From Megascapheus bottae (taxonomy: Eukaryota; Chordata; Mammalia; Rodentia; Geomyidae): 64,000 nucleotides of DNA. The DNA lies in contig JANJXV010000154.1 in NCBI GenBank assembly GCA_024803745.1, positions 496,001 through 560,000 of the forward strand, written 5' to 3'. Positions 9,663-23,239 of this stretch are shown here, one piece after another. The translations under genes and the position numbers were made by a program. The notes below the pieces were generated by a model, which did not search any database, was not told the origin of the DNA, and saw nothing but the letters and a program-made list of their open reading frames with translations. Position 1 is the first letter of the stretch. Every line of letters begins with the position of its first letter.

Positions 9663-12600
9663 ATGGTAGGAACTAATAAATATCTCTCAATCCTAACTCT
9701 CAATATCAATGGACTTAACTCTCCAATTAAACGGCATAGGTTGTCTAGTTGGATCAAAAAGCAAGAGCCATCGTTCTGCTGACTTCGAGAGACACATCTT
9801 ACCCAAAAACAATCATCTTTTGAAAGTGAGAGGTTGGAATAAACTCTATCAAGCTAACTGCCCCCATAAACAGGCTAGAGTTGCCATCCTCATATCAGAT
9901 ACAATAGACTTCAAACTAAAATTAGTAAGAAAAGACAAAGAAGGTTACTACATACTACTAAAGGGATCTTTCCTCCCGGAAGACATAACAATCCTAAATA
10001 TTTACACACCCAATCCCGGAGCTCCAAACTTCATCAAGCAAACTTTACTTACACTGAAACCATACATAGATCGAAACACAGTGATTGTTGGTGAGTTTAA
10101 CACACCACTCTCACCTATGGACAGATCAACAAGGCAAAAACTCAACAGACAAACCTTAGAATTGAACAACTATATAGACCAACTAGATCTAACAGACATC
10201 TGCAGAATATTCCACCCAGTAACACCACAATATACGTTTTTCTCAGCAGCACATGGAACATTTTCCAAAATAGAACACATCTTAGGCCATAAAGCAAACC
10301 TGGACAGATTCAGAAACACTGAAATTATTCCATGCACACTCTCAGACCATAAAGGCATCAAATTAGAGCTGAACACACATCTCCACCAAAGAAAACCCTG
10401 TAACTCATGGAGACTGAACCACACATTGTTGAATCAAAAACAATGGGTAATCGAAGAGATCAGAACAGATATCCAACTGTTTATGAAATTTAACAATAAG
10501 GAGCACACAAATATCAACTCCTTAGGGACACAACAAAGGCAGTACTCAGAGGAAAATTTATAGCGCGGAGTGCCTACAACAGCAAGTTGGAAAATGGCAA
10601 ACCAACTAGTTAATGTCTCACCTTAACCTCCTGGAAAAAGAGCAACAAACCAACCCTAAACCCATTAGGAGAAAGCAAATTATTAAAATCAAAGCAGAAT
10701 TAAATGATTTGGAATAAAAAAAAACTATAGAAAGAATCAACAAACAAGGAGTTGGTTCTTGAAAGAATTAACAAAATTGACAAGCCCTTAGCAAATCTTA
10801 CCAAAAAAAGAAGAGAGCATATCGAAATAAACAAAATCGCAGATGAAAATGGTAATATCACGAGAGAAATTACCAAGATCCAAAATATCATGAGGGAATA
10901 CTTCTCAAACATTTACGCCAACAAATTTGAGAATCTAGAAGAAATGGATGAATTCCTACAGAATATTAACATACACACACTGAACCAAGAAGAGCTAACC
11001 CAACTCAACAGGCCTATTTCAAGCTGTGAAATAGAAATGGAAATTAGACAACTTCCACTTAAAAAGAGCCCAGGGCCAGATGGATTCACAGCTGAATTCT
11101 ATAAGGTCTTCAAAGCAGAGCTCACACCAATACTCCTCAAGCTCTTCAACGAAATTGAAAATGAAGGTTCTTTACCAAACTGATTCTGTGAAGCCAGCAT
11201 ATCCCTCATCCCCAAACCAGACAGAGATTCATCAAAGAAAGAGATCTATAGACCCATTTCTTTGATGAACCTCGATGCAAAACTTCTCAACAAAATACTG
11301 GCCAACCGTCTACAACAACTCATCAAAAAAATATACACTATGATCAAACTGGATTCATCACAGGGAGGCAAAGCTGGTTCAACATACACAAATCAATTAA
11401 TATAATTCAACACATCAACAGGAGCAGGGATAAAATCACATGATTGTCTCAATAGATGCGGAAAAGGCATTTGACAAGATCCAAAACCCCTTTATGTTAA
11501 AAGATGTGGAGAAACTAGGAATCCATGGAACATTTCTCAATGTAATAAAGGCTGTGTATGAGAAACCCACTGCTAGTATTATACCTAATGGTGAAAATCT
11601 AAAGCCATTCCCTCTAAAATCAGGAACGAGACAAGGATGCCCACTCTCTCCACTCCTTTTTAACATAGTACTAGAATTCCTAGGCAGTGCCATAAGGCAA
11701 GAAGCAAGCATAAAGGGGATCCAAGTAGGGAAAGAGGAAATAAAACTATCCCTCTTTGCAGATGACATGATTCTGTATTTAAAGAATCCTATAGACTCTA
11801 CTCCCAAGCTCCTTGAGCTGATTCAAAGCTTTGGAAGGGTAGCAGGCCATAAAATCAACCCTCACAAATCAACTGCCTTACTTTACGCCAACACTGAGAG
11901 GAACGAGGCAATAATCAGGAAAGAAAATCCTTTCACAATAGCCTCAAAGAAAATAAAGTACCTAGCAATTAGCTTAACTAAGAATGTAAAGGACCGTTTA
12001 GATGAAAACTTTAAAACCCTAAAAAAGGAAATTAAAGCAGAACTAAGGAAATGGAAAAACCTCCCATGCTCCTGGATTGGAAGAATCAACATTGTGAAAA
12101 TGACAATCTTGCCAAGGGCTATCTACAAATTCAATGTAATACCCATCAACATCCCAATGTCATTCTTTAAAGACATAGAAGAGGCAATTCAAAATTTCAT
12201 ATGGAATAATAAAAGACCCCGTATAGCAAAAACACTTCTTAGCAGAAAGAACAGCGCTGGAGGAATTTCAATTCCAAACTTAAGGCTCTATTACAGAGCT
12301 ATAATTCTCAAAACAGCTTGGTACTGGCACAAGAACAGGCCTGAAGTCCAATGGAGTAGAACTGCGGACCCAGACATTAAACCACAGACCTATGGCCACC
12401 TAATCTTTGACCAGGGAGCCAAAAAATAGAATGGAAGAAAGATAGCCTCTTCAACAAGTTGTGCTGGCAGAACTGGTTAAACACCTGCAGAAAACTAAAG
12501 TTGGATCCGCCTTTGTCCCCTTGCACTAGAATTAACTCCAAATGGATCAAAGACGTGGAGGTAAAAGCTGACACACTGAAAAGTTTACAGGAAGGAACAG

Positions 12601-13501
12601 GAGATACACTAGGCCTCCTTGGTACAGGTCGAAACTTTCTTAATAAGGACCAAGAATCACAACAAATCAGAGAAAGGCTGGATAAGTGGGACTGCATTAA
12701 ACTGCAGAGCTTTTGTATGGCAACGGATATAGCTAGTAAACTAATCAGGAAGCCTACAGAGTGGGAGAAGATCTTCACCACCCAAACAACGGAACAAGGC
12801 CTCATATCTAAAATATATCAACAACTCAAAAAATTGAATCACTCCAAAACTAACCTCCAAAGTAACACCCATCCCATTAAAAATGGGCCAAAGACTTAAA
12901 GAGAGTCTTCTCTGAAGAAGAAACAAAAATGGCCTATAGACACATGAAGAAATGCTCAACATCTCTGGTCATAAAAGAAATGCAAATCAAAACAAGTCTA
13001 AGATTCCACCTAACTCCAGTTAGAATGGCCAGGATCAGGAAAACGAATGACAACAGATGCTGGAGGGGATGTGGTCAGGAGGGATCACTACTACACTGTT
13101 GGTGGGAGTGCAAACTCGTTCAACCACTATGGAAAGCAGTGCGGCAGTGCCTCAAAACGCTAAACATACAACTCCCCTATGACCCAGCAATTCCAGTACT
13201 TGGCATTTACCCAACAATCCAGAAACAAGGGCCTACTAAACCCACTAGCACAACAATGTTCATTGCAGCACTATTCACCATAGCAAAGATATGGAACCAA
13301 CCCAGATGTCCCTCAGTTGATGAGTGGATCAACAAGTTGTGGTATTTGTACACAATGGAATTCTATGCTGCTGTCAGAAAGAATGACATCGCCCCATTTG
13401 TTAGGAAATGGAAAGACTTAGAGCAAATCATATTAAGTGAAGTAAGCCAGACTCAAAGGAACTTAGGCTCAGTGGTTTCCCTCATTCGTCATAATCAGTA
13501 G
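9663..13501 (+). pseudogene. L1 ORF2 remnant, copy 2
   Basis: Open pieces: EN 9709-10563; RT fingers 10752-11183; RT palm 11440-12429, with the catalytic [10 protein letters not shown] and FADDM motifs both intact; then 12459-12899 and 12929-13501 with the cysteine knuckle. Private lesion: one A lost in the A-run near 12420, which ends the palm ORF at DQGAKK*. A 2-bp deletion in the A-run near 11325 separates fingers from palm. It shares the EN stop, the extra T and the HPIKNGPKT* deletion with copy 1. Confidence 0.92.
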
Positions 13502-13975
13502 AAACCTTGGGCTCTACTAGCAGAGATTGTCAATAGAGCAAAAGGCCATATATAAGGCCATATGATGTGAAGCTAATTGAAAGGACCTCCAGGATATTGA
13601 CACAAAAGCCATATAATGAATGATTGTTGTCCTTAATGTACTATGTTGTCTCTCATCTCGCTTGTTGTCCCTTGGTTATCCCATATTGGCATAGTATCTC
13701 ACTTTGTTATCTGATATATTGAATTTATTTGTATTTGGATATTTGAAATTTGATAGGGAAGGGGGGAAAACCAAGAAGGGTGGGGGGTGTGGGGTTGGAG
13801 GGAAATGGGTACCAAGACATGTGAAAGGGTATCAATGTATGTGAATTAATGCACCTTCTATCTGGCAAATATCATCTAACCCTTTTACTAATTACAATAA
13901 AAAAATGAAAAAAAAGAAAGTTGTAGTGTGTGGGGAGGATGATGGGGTCAAATACATTTCTTCTTAGAAATTTCC

Positions 13976-14142
13976 CTCATCTGGTTGCCCTGGATCTTCC
14001 TGGCCTTCTTCTTAGAGAAAGTTCTGTTATACTGGATTTGTGGCTTGGCAATGATCTAGCATGTACATCTTCGAGTAAGATATCCACAACTTCCATCCCT
14101 GAGACTCGAGTTTCCTGACCTTTGGCAACAGCACAGCAACAT
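13976..14142 (-). pseudogene. RalGDS-like exon 1 remnant, splice donor lost
   Basis: Counterpart of 6529-6695 with the same GG in place of the GT donor, and ending RRCTC*. The shared donor mutation groups this flank with that of copy 1. Confidence 0.5.
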
Positions 14143-14545
14143 CTTTCTTCCTCCTGAGCCACAGGCCAAGTGAGCTGGCTTGAGCTGATTGTTAGTTACA
14201 GTGGCTTGGTTACCAGGGTTCCATATTCTGTTCCATTGTGAGGGAGGCAGGGTCACCTTTCAGGGCCCAATGACCAAAGATCCTTGCTCACAAAAGACCT
14301 CACCAAAGACATACTGGAGGCTGAATCTCTCCTCCAGTCTCACAATATACATGTGGATGTAGTATACAGCACACCTTATTTGTCCAATCCCAATGTCTTC
14401 CACTAGGCCCAACTACCAGTCTGGTCTCAGGCTCAAGGAGCCTTTCTTAGGTAAGATCCAAACTTAAGGGTCAATATTGCCCTCATCCTTTACAAAACAT
14501 TTGCTTCACAGTGCCTTCTCTGCCTGCATTTTGCCCCTTGTCGAA

Positions 14546-14737
14546 TTTTTTTTTGTTTTTGCTATTCTTGGGACTTGACCTCAGAGTGTGAACATTGTTC
14601 TTGGGCTTTCTTTAGGCTTTAGCTGTCCCACCGAGCCACAGCACCACTTGCAGCGTTTTCTATGTATGTGGTAATGAGGAATCAAACCTGAGGCTTACTG
14701 CTTGGTAGCCAAGGACTCTCCCACTAGGTCAAACACA
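14546..14737 (-). mobile_element. SINE-B, reverse dimeric tRNA-derived SINE
   Basis: Counterpart of 7102-7294, with a poly-T start and reversed tRNA-like boxes. Confidence 0.75.
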
Positions 14738-14945
14738 CAGGGCATCTGGCACATATTTTTGACATCAATCTACTAGGATATTATTAGGTTTCTGAACCCT
14801 AATCAATTTTTTCCTGATGATTAGCTTTGCTGTCATGTGTAAAAAATGGAAGAGGGAAAAACACAGAAGAATTAGTGAAATTAAAAAAAAAGCATTAGAC
14901 ACAGTTAAGTGTTCATTCTTTGTAGGAGAAAGGATATTTGGATAT

Positions 14946-14969
14946 GATGATGATGATGATGATGATGAC
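14946..14969 (+). repeat. (GAT)n microsatellite, 7 repeats
   Basis: Seven GAT triplets then GAC. Confidence 0.95.
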
Positions 14970-14991
14970 TTTATAATTACTATGTCAGGGT

Positions 14992-15193
14992 TGAGAGTTT
15001 GGCATAGTGGTAGAGTGCTTGCCTAGCATCCATGAAGATCTGGGTTTGATTGCTCAGTACCACATAGATAGAAAATCTAGATGTGGCACTGTGGCTCAAG
15101 TGGCAGAGGGCTAGACTTGAGAAAACCCGAGGACAGTGCTCAGGCCCTGAATTCAAGCCCCAAGACTGGCAGAAAGATAAAAGAAAATAAAAA
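14992..15193 (+). mobile_element. SINE-A dimeric tRNA-derived SINE
   Basis: Copy of the element at 120-321. Confidence 0.8.
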
Positions 15194-15856
15194 TGCTTTT
15201 TACGAGCTAATTCACTCACAGCATTTGCTTCTGAAATCTTCGCTTCTGCATCTTGTGAAATACCCCTTTCCCTCAACGTAGACAAGAAAAACAGATCCAT
15301 CCCATGGTCCACTGTGAGGCCACTGGTTGGGCTAAGAGCTAGTCGTGCAGCAACACATAAGTTTTATTCTAATACTTTCCAAACTTTGTACTCAAATATG
15401 CTACCTACTTACCAACTTATGTCAGTTATCCTTATGCTATAACTTTTCTTCATTACTACAATATTCTTACACTCCTACGTTAATCCTCTTGCACCTCCCC
15501 TGACCTCTCTCATTCTTTTTTTCTATCTCTGGACCTCTGCTCGTCTTTCAACCCTTATACTGCACGGATCTACACTTGATGGCTGTTGAGCAATATTGTA
15601 TATGTAGGTGGTTAATTATTCTCTAGGCTCAGAGGGACTTAAAGACAATAGAGATTGGATTGAGAGGCTTATTGTTTTGGGTATAAATCGCTTATCAGTG
15701 GTTGTATTAGGCTGGTCTGTAAGTGCACAAAAAGAAAGAGTGATAATACCAATAAAAACTTGTGAACATCTAGTGTCTGCCAGCGACAGAGGTCTACGTT
15801 GGTTATATCTGAAAAACTATAATCGTCTTTAGTAGTAATCTTGCTCCCATTTTCAA

Positions 15857-17041
15857 ATGGGCAGAACAAGAAACTCAAGAAAAATGTCAAATCAAGAAAC
15901 AACATCCCCCACCCAATGTAAACAGACAATGGAAGAGTCACTGGCAAACCTAGACGAGAGTCTTCCAATTGCTACAGAAATGCAAGTGATAAACATCATT
16001 AATGAAAAATGTGAAAATATAAAGAAAGAGATAATGGAGGAAGCCATACCTGAACAAGAGGAAAGCAAAAACAAGGTGATATGTGAAAAAGAAGAAGCCA
16101 TAAAGGAGGCCATAATAAAGGTTTTTCAAAGAAAGATGGATGAATTCAAAGAATCCACAAATAAAAACCTGACCAAACTCCAGCAAATGTCCAAAGAAAA
16201 TAAAGCTACTGAGCTAACCACTCAAAAGGAAATCAAGGAGATAAAGAAATCCATACATGATCTAAAACAAGGGGTGCAAGGCATCAAAAGTGAGCAATTA
16301 GAAGCAAGGGAGATGAAAAATAAAGTAGATAGCTTTGATAGCAGGTTAGACATTGCAGAGGAGAGAATTTCCGTGGCTGAAGATAATTTAGGTATTATAA
16401 AGAACAGAAAATGAGTCAATCCAAATCTAGGAAATATGAGAGAGCGCTTCAGGAGGTCCAAGATACAATTAGGAAGCCTAATTTAAGGCTAGTTGGTACT
16501 GAGGAGGGCGTGGAGAAAGAGGTCAATGGTATTGGAAATATACTTCAGGGAATCATCTCAGAGAATTTCCCAAATATCCAGAAGGGCAGGCCCATCCAGA
16601 TACGAGAAGCTTTTAGAACCCCGAACAGACCTGACCAGAAAAGAACATCCCACCGCCACATTGTGATCCGAACTGGATCAATAGAAACGAAAGGAAAGAT
16701 CCTAAAGGCAGCCAGGGAAAAGGGATCAGTAACCTACAAAGGCAAACCAATCAGAATAACCCCAGATTTCTCAGCAGAGACCATGCAAGCACGAAGTGAC
16801 TGGAAGCATACATGTCATGCCCTTATATCAAATAACTACCAACCAAGAATACTGTAGCCAGCTAAGCTCTCATTCATAACTGAGGGAAAAATAAAAACAT
16901 TCCATTCCAGGGAAAAGCTGCAACAATATGTCGAAACAAAACCAACACTACAGAGAATTCTCAAAGATGCTCTATACATAGAAAAACCAAAATAAATGCA
17001 ATATGGGGAAAGAAAAGGCACCTAAAGAGCATACCATCTAA
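15857..17041 (+). pseudogene. L1 ORF1 remnant, copy 3
   Basis: Parts 15857-16414 and 16411-16857 are split by the shared 4-bp deletion and end at TAG 16855-16857. This copy has several private replacements in the coiled-coil half (EESLANLDES, ATEMQVIN, VICEKEEA). An extra A after the TAC ATA GAA codons changes the frame near 16985 before the original stop at 17039-17041. Confidence 0.9.
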
Positions 17042-17089
17042 GGACCACAAGAACTGTCAAGACACAGGCCCTACTAAAAGCTTTTAAAA

Positions 17090-20000
17090 ATGGTAGGAAC
17101 TAATAAATATCTCTTAATCCTAACTCTCAATGGACTTAACTCTCCAATTAAACGGCATAGGTTGTCTAGTTGGATCAAAAAGCAAGAGCCATCGTTCTGC
17201 TGACTTCGAGAGACACATCTTACCCAAAAACAATCATCTTTTGAAAGTGAGAGGTTGGAATAAACTCTATCAAGCTAACTGCCCCCATAAACAGGCTAGA
17301 GTTGCCATCCTCATATCAGATACAATAGACTTCAAACTAAAATTAGTAAGAAAAGACAAAGAAGGTTACTACATACTACTAAAGGGATCTTTCCTCCCGG
17401 AAGACATAACAATCCTAAATATTTACACACCCAATCCCGGAGCTCCAAACTTCATCAAGCAAACTTTACTTACACTGAAACCATACATAGATCGAAATAC
17501 AGTGAATGTTGGTGAGTTTAACACACCACTCTCACCTATGGACAGATCAACAAGGCAAAAACTCAACAGAGAAACCTTAGAACTGAACAACTATATGGAC
17601 CAACTAGATCTAACATACATCTGCAGAATATTCCACCCAGTAACACCACAATATATGTTTTTCTCAGCAGCACATGGAACATTTTCCAAAATAGACCACA
17701 TCTTAGGCCATAAAGCAAACCTGGACAGATTCAGAAACACTGAAATTATTCCATGCACACTCTCAGACCATAAAGGCATCAAATTGGAGCTGAACACACA
17801 TCTCCACCAAAGAAAACCCTGTAACTCATGGAGACTGAACCACACATTGTTGAATCAAAAACACTGGGTAATCGAAGACATCAGAACAGATATCCAACTG
17901 TTTACGAAATTTAACAATAAGGAGCACACAAATATCAACTCCTTAGGGACACAACAAAGGCAGTACTCAGAGGAAAATTTATAGCGTGGAGTGCCTACAA
18001 CAGCAAGTTGGAAAAATGGCAAACCAACTAGTTAATGTCTCACCTTAACCTCGTGGAAAAAGAGCAACAAACCAACCCTAAACCCATTAGGAGAATGCAA
18101 ATTATTAAAATCAAAGCAGAATTAAATGATTTGGAATAAAAAAAACTATAGAAAGAATCAACAAAACAAGGAGTTGGTTCTTGAAAGAATTAACAAAATT
18201 GACAAGCCCTTAGCAAATCTTACCAAAAAAAGAAGAGAGCATATCGAAATAAACAAAATCGCAGATGAAAATGGTAATATCACGACAGAAATTACCAAGA
18301 TCCAGAATATCATGAGGGAATACTTCTCAAACCTTTACGCCAACAAATTTGAGAATCTAGAAGAAATGGATGAATTCCTAGACAATATTAACATACACAC
18401 ACTGAACCAAGAAGAGCTAACCCAACTCAACAGGCCTATTTCAAGCTCTGAAATAGAAATGGAAATTGGACAACTTCCACTTAAAAAGAGCCCAGGGCCA
18501 GATGGATTCACAGCTGAATTCTATAAGGTCTTCAAAGCAGAGCTCACACCAATACTCCTCAAGCTCTTCAACGAAATTGAAAATGAAGGTTCTTTACTAA
18601 ACTGATTCTGTGAAGCCAGCATATCCCTCATCCCCAAACCAGACAGAGATTCATCAAAGAAAGAGATCTATAGACCCATTTCTTTGATGAACATCGAAGC
18701 AAAACTTCTCATCAAAATACTGGATTCATCACAGTGAGGCAAAGCTGGTTCAACATACACAAATCAATTAATAAAATTCAACACATCAACAGGAGCAGGG
18801 ATAAAATCACATGATTGTCTCAGTAGATGCGGAAAAGGCATTTGACAAGATCCAAAACCCCTTTATGTTAAAAGATGTGGAGAAACTAGGAATCCATGGA
18901 ACATTTCTCAATGTAATGAAGGCTGTGTATGAGAAACCCACTGCTAGTATTATACTTAATGGTGAAAATCTAAAGCAATTCCCTCTAAAATCAGGAACGA
19001 GACAAGGATGCCCACTCTCTCCACTCCTTTTTAACATAGTACTAGAATTCCTAGTCAGTGCAATAAGGCAAGAAGCAAGCATAAAGGGGATCCAAGTAGG
19101 GAAAGAGGAAATAAAACTAGCCCTCTTTGCAGATGACATGGTTCTGTATTTAAAGAATCCTATAGACTCTACTCCCAAGCTCCTTGAGCTGATTCAAAGC
19201 TTTGGAAGGGTAGCAGGCCATAAAATCAACCCTCACAAATCAACTGCCTTACTTTACGCCAACACTGAGAGGAACGAGGCAATAATCAGGAAAGAAAATC
19301 CTTTCACAATAGCCTCAAAGAAAATAAAGTACCTAGCAATTAGCTTAACTAAGAATGTAAAGGACCGTTTAGATGAAAACTTTAATACCCTAAAAAAGGA
19401 AATTAAAGCAGAACTAAGGAAATGGAAAAACCTCCCGTGCTCCTGGATTGGAAGAATCAACATTGTGAAAATGACAATCTTGCCAAGGGCTATCTACAAA
19501 TTCAATGTAATACCCATCAACATCCCAATGTCATTCTTTAAAGACATAGAAGAGGCAATTCAAAATTTCATATGGAATAATAAAAGACCCCGTATAGCAA
19601 AAACACTTCTTAGCAGAAAGAACAGCGCTGGAGGAATTTCAATTCCAAACTTAAGGCTCTATTACAGAGCTATAATTCTCAAAACAGCTTGGTACTGGCA
19701 CAAGAACAGGCCTGAAGTCCAATGGAGTAGAACTGCGGACCCAGATATTAAACCACAGACCTATGGCCACCTAGTCTTTGACCAGGGAGCCAAAAAAATA
19801 GAATGGAAGAAAGATAGCCTCTTCAACAAGTTGTGCTGGCAGAACTGGTTAAACACCTGCAGAAAACTAAAGTTGGATCCTTCTTTGTCCCCTTGCACTA
19901 GAATTAACTCCAAATGGATCAAAGACGTGGAGGTAAAAGCTGACACACTGAAAAGTTTACAGGAAGGAATAGGAGATACACTAGGCCTCCTTGGTACAGG

Positions 20001-20873
20001 TCGAAACTTTCTTAATAAGGACCAAGAATCACAACAAATCAGAGAAAGGCTGGATAAGTGGGACTGCATTAAACTGCAGAGCTTTTGTATGGCAACGGAT
20101 ATAGCTAGTAAACTAATCAGGAAGCCTACAGAGTGGGAGAAGACCTTCACCACCCAAACAACGGAACAAGGCCTCATATCTAAAATATATCAACAACTCA
20201 AAAAATTGAATCACTCCAAAACTAACCTCCAAAGTAACACCCATCCCATTAAAAATGGGCCAAAGACTTAAAGAGAGTCTTCTCTGAAGAAGAAACAAAA
20301 ATGGCCTATAGACACATGAAGAAATGCTCAACATCTCTGGTCATAAAAGAAATGCAAATCAAAACAAGTCTAAGATTCCACCTAACTCCAGTTAGAATGG
20401 CCAGGATCAGGAAAACGAATGACAACAGATGCTGGAGGGGATGTGGTCAGGAGGGATCACTACTACACTGTTGGTGGGAGTGCAAACTCGTTCAACCACT
20501 ATGGAAAGCAGTGCGGCAGTGCCTCAAAACGCTAAACATACAACTCCCCTATGACCCAGCAATTCCAGTACTTGGCATTTACCCAACAATCCAGAAACAA
20601 GGGCATACTAAACCCACTAGCACAACAATGTTCATTGCAGCACTATTCACCATAGCAAAGATATGGAACCAACCCAGATGTCCCTCAGTTGATGAGTGGA
20701 TCAACAAGTTGTGGTATTTGTCCACAATGGAATTCTATACTGCTGTCAGAAAGAATGACATCGCCCCATTTGTTAGGAAATGGAAAGACTTAGAACAAAT
20801 CATATTAAGTGAAGTAAGCCAGACTCAAAGGAACTTAGGCTCAGTGGTTTCCCTCATTCGTCATAATCAGTAG
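17090..20873 (+). pseudogene. L1 ORF2 remnant, copy 3
   Basis: Pieces: EN 17130-17984; fingers 18126-18605; a long 486-codon RT/C-terminal piece 18811-20271 with [10 protein letters not shown] and FADDM; 20301-20873 with the cysteine knuckle. A 51-bp deletion near 18724 between two ACTGG copies removes the RT segment before the palm. A 6-bp in-frame deletion at the EN start turns LTLNINGLN into LTLNGLN, at the metal-binding Asn region. It also has the shared EN stop, extra T and HPIKNGPKT*. Confidence 0.92.
18718..18732 (+). other. 51-bp deletion scar with ACTGG microhomology
   Basis: Copy 3 reads aaaatactggattcatc. Other copies have 51 extra bases between two actgg motifs here. One actgg is retained, as expected for deletion between 5-bp direct repeats. 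Confidence 0.85.
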
Positions 20874-21346
20874 AAACCTTGGGCTCTACTAGCAGAGATT
20901 GTCAATAGAGCAAAAGGCCATATATAAGGCCATATAATGTGAAGCTAATTGAAAGGACCTCCAGGATATTGACACAAAAGCCATATAATGAATGATTGTT
21001 GTCCTTAATGTACTATGTTGTCTCTCATCTCGCTTGCTGTCCCTTGGTTATCCCATATTGGTATAGTATCTCACTTTGTTATCTGATATATTGAATTTAT
21101 TTGTATTTGGATATTTGAAATTTGATAGGGAAGGGGGGAAAACCAAGACGGGTGGGGAGTGGGGTTGGAGGGAAATGGGTACGAAGACATGTGAAAGGGT
21201 ATCAATGTATGTGAATTAATGCACCTTCTATCTGGCAAATATCATCTAACCCTTTTACTAATTACAATAAAAAAATGAAAAAAAAAGAAAGTTGTAGTGT
21301 GTGGGGAGGATGATGGGGTCAAATACATTTCTTCTTAGAAATTTAC

Positions 21347-21513
21347 CTCATCTGGTTGCCCTGGATTTTCCTGGCCTTCTTCTTAGAGAAAGTTCTGTTA
21401 TACTGGATTTGAGGCTTGGCAATGATCTAGCATGTCCATCTTCGAGTAAGACATCCACAACTTCCATGCCTGAGACTCGAGTTTCCTGACCTTTGGCAAC
21501 AGCACAGCAACAT
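21347..21513 (-). pseudogene. RalGDS-like exon 1 remnant, donor GT retained
   Basis: Reverse strand MLLCCCQRSGNSSLRHGS... stops after RRWTC. Exon end GATGAG is followed by GTAAAT, an intact donor dinucleotide, unlike flanks 1 and 2. Premature stops remain in the presumed frame. Confidence 0.5.
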
Positions 21514-21916
21514 CTTTCTTCCTCCTGAGCCACAGGCCAAGAGAGCTGGCTTGAGCTGGTTGTTAGTTACAGTGGCTTGGTTACCAGGGTTCCATATTCT
21601 GTTCCATTGTGAGGGAGGCAGGGTCACCTTTCAGGGCCCAATGACCAAAGATCCTTGCTCACAAAAGACCTCACCAAAGACATACTGGAGGCTGAATCTC
21701 TCCTCCAGTCTCACAATATACATGTGGATGTAGTATACAGCACACCTTATTTGTCCAATCCCAATGTCTTCCACTAGGCCCAACTACCAGTCTGGTCTCA
21801 GGCTCAAGGAGCCTTTCTTAGGTAAGATCCAAACTTAAGGGTCAATATTGCCCTCATCCTTTACAAAACATTTGCTTCACAGTGCCTTCTCTGCCTGCAT
21901 TTTTCCCCTTGTCGAA

Positions 21917-22108
21917 TTTTTTTTGTTTTTGCTAGTCTTGGGACTTGACCTCAGAGTGTGAACATTGTTCTTGGGCTTTCTTTAGGCTTTAGCTGTCCCC
22001 CCGAGCCACAGCACCACTTGCAGCGTTTTCTATGTATGTGGTAATGAGGAATCAAACCTGAGGCTTACTGCTTGGTAGCCAAGGACTCTCCCACTAGGTC
22101 AAACACAC
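21917..22108 (-). mobile_element. SINE-B, reverse dimeric tRNA-derived SINE
   Basis: Counterpart of 7102-7294. Confidence 0.75.
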
Positions 22109-22311
22109 AGGGCATCTTGCACATATTTTTGACGTCAATCTACTAGGATATTATTAGGTTTCTGTATCCTAATCAATTTTTCCTGATGATTAGCTTTGCT
22201 GTCATGTGTAAAAAATGCAAGAGGGAAAAACACAGAAGAATTAGTGAAATTAAAAAAAAGCATTAGACACAGTTAAGTGTTCATTCTTTGTAGGAGAAAG
22301 GATATTTGGAT

Positions 22312-22313
<2 letters not shown>

Positions 22314-22345
<32 letters not shown>

Positions 22346-22352
22346 CGATGAC
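22314..22352 (+). repeat. (GAT)n microsatellite, 10 repeats plus interrupted end
   Basis: Ten GAT triplets followed by GAC GAT GAC. The same interrupted form occurs at 29746, supporting the recent unit duplication. Confidence 0.95.
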
Positions 22353-22374
22353 TTTATAATTACTATGTCAGGGT

Positions 22375-22576
22375 TGCGAGTTTGGCATAGTGGTAGAGTG
22401 CTTGCCTAGCATCCATGAAGATCTGGGTTTGATTGCTCAGTACCACATAGATAAAAAATCTAGATGTGGCACTGTGGCTCAAGTGGCAGAGGGCTAGACT
22501 TGAGAAAACCCGAGGACAGTGCTCAGGCCCTGAATTCAAGCCCCAAGACTGGCAGAAAGATAAAAGAAAATAAAAA
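22375..22576 (+). mobile_element. SINE-A dimeric tRNA-derived SINE
   Basis: Copy of the element at 120-321, with the variants gggttgcgag and agataaaaaat shared only with 29807-30008. Confidence 0.8.
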
Positions 22577-23239
22577 TGCTTTTTACGAGCTAATTCACTC
22601 ACAGCATTTGCTTCTGAAATCTTCGCTTCTGCATCTTGTGAAATACCCCTTTCCCTCAACGTAGACAAGAAAAACAGATCCATCCCATGGTCCACTGTGA
22701 GGCCACTGGTTGGGCTAAGAGCTAGTCGTGCAGCAACACATAAGTTTTATTCTAATACTTTCCAAAATTTGTACTCAAATATGCTACCTACTTACCAACT
22801 TATGTCAGTTATCCTTATGCTATAACTTTTCTTCATTACTACAATATTCTTACACCCCTACGTTAATCCTCTTGCACCTCCCCTGACCTCTCTCATTCTT
22901 TTTTTCTATCTCTGGACCTCTGCTCGTCTTTCAACCCTTATACTGCACGGATCTACACTTGATGGCTGTTGAGCAATATTGTATATGTAGGTGGTTAATT
23001 ATTCTCTAGGCTCAGAGGGACTTAAAGACAATAGAGATTGGATTGAGAGGCTTATTGTTTTGGGTATAAATCGCTTATCAGTGGTTGTATTAGGCTGGTC
23101 TGTAAGTGCACAAAAAGAAAGAGTGATAATATCAATCAAAACTTGTGAACATCTAGTGTCTGCCAGCTACGGAGGGCTAGGTTGGTTATATCTGAAAAAC
23201 TATAATCGTATTTAGTAGTAATCTTGCTCCCATTTTCAA

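Larger units (their letters stand above)
7872..13919 (+). mobile_element. LINE-1 copy 2 (full length, defective)
   Basis: Offset 7447 from copy 1. Leader 7872-8430, ORF1 remnant, ORF2 remnant, G-rich 3' UTR at about 13755-13805, AATAAA and an A-rich tail ending at 13919. It resembles copy 1 most closely: both have MDDG-type GFGNILQ in ORF1 and both have lost the donor in the adjacent RalGDS exon. Confidence 0.93.
13920..15296 (+). repeat. Array-unit flank between L1 copies 2 and 3
   Basis: Same contents and order as 6473-7871. It differs by small indels (for example aggtaagatcc where copy 1 has a 4-bp longer version) and a short (GAT)7. Confidence 0.9.
15297..21290 (+). mobile_element. LINE-1 copy 3 (full length, internal deletion)
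   Basis: Leader 15297-15856, ORF1 and ORF2 remnants, 3' UTR, and an A-rich tail to 21290. It is shorter than the others because of a 51-bp deletion at about 18724 in ORF2 and a 6-bp deletion at the EN start. From about 18830 rightwards it is almost identical to copy 4. Confidence 0.93.
21291..22679 (+). repeat. Array-unit flank between L1 copies 3 and 4
   Basis: Same organisation as 6473-7871 and practically identical to 28723-30111. Confidence 0.9.
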
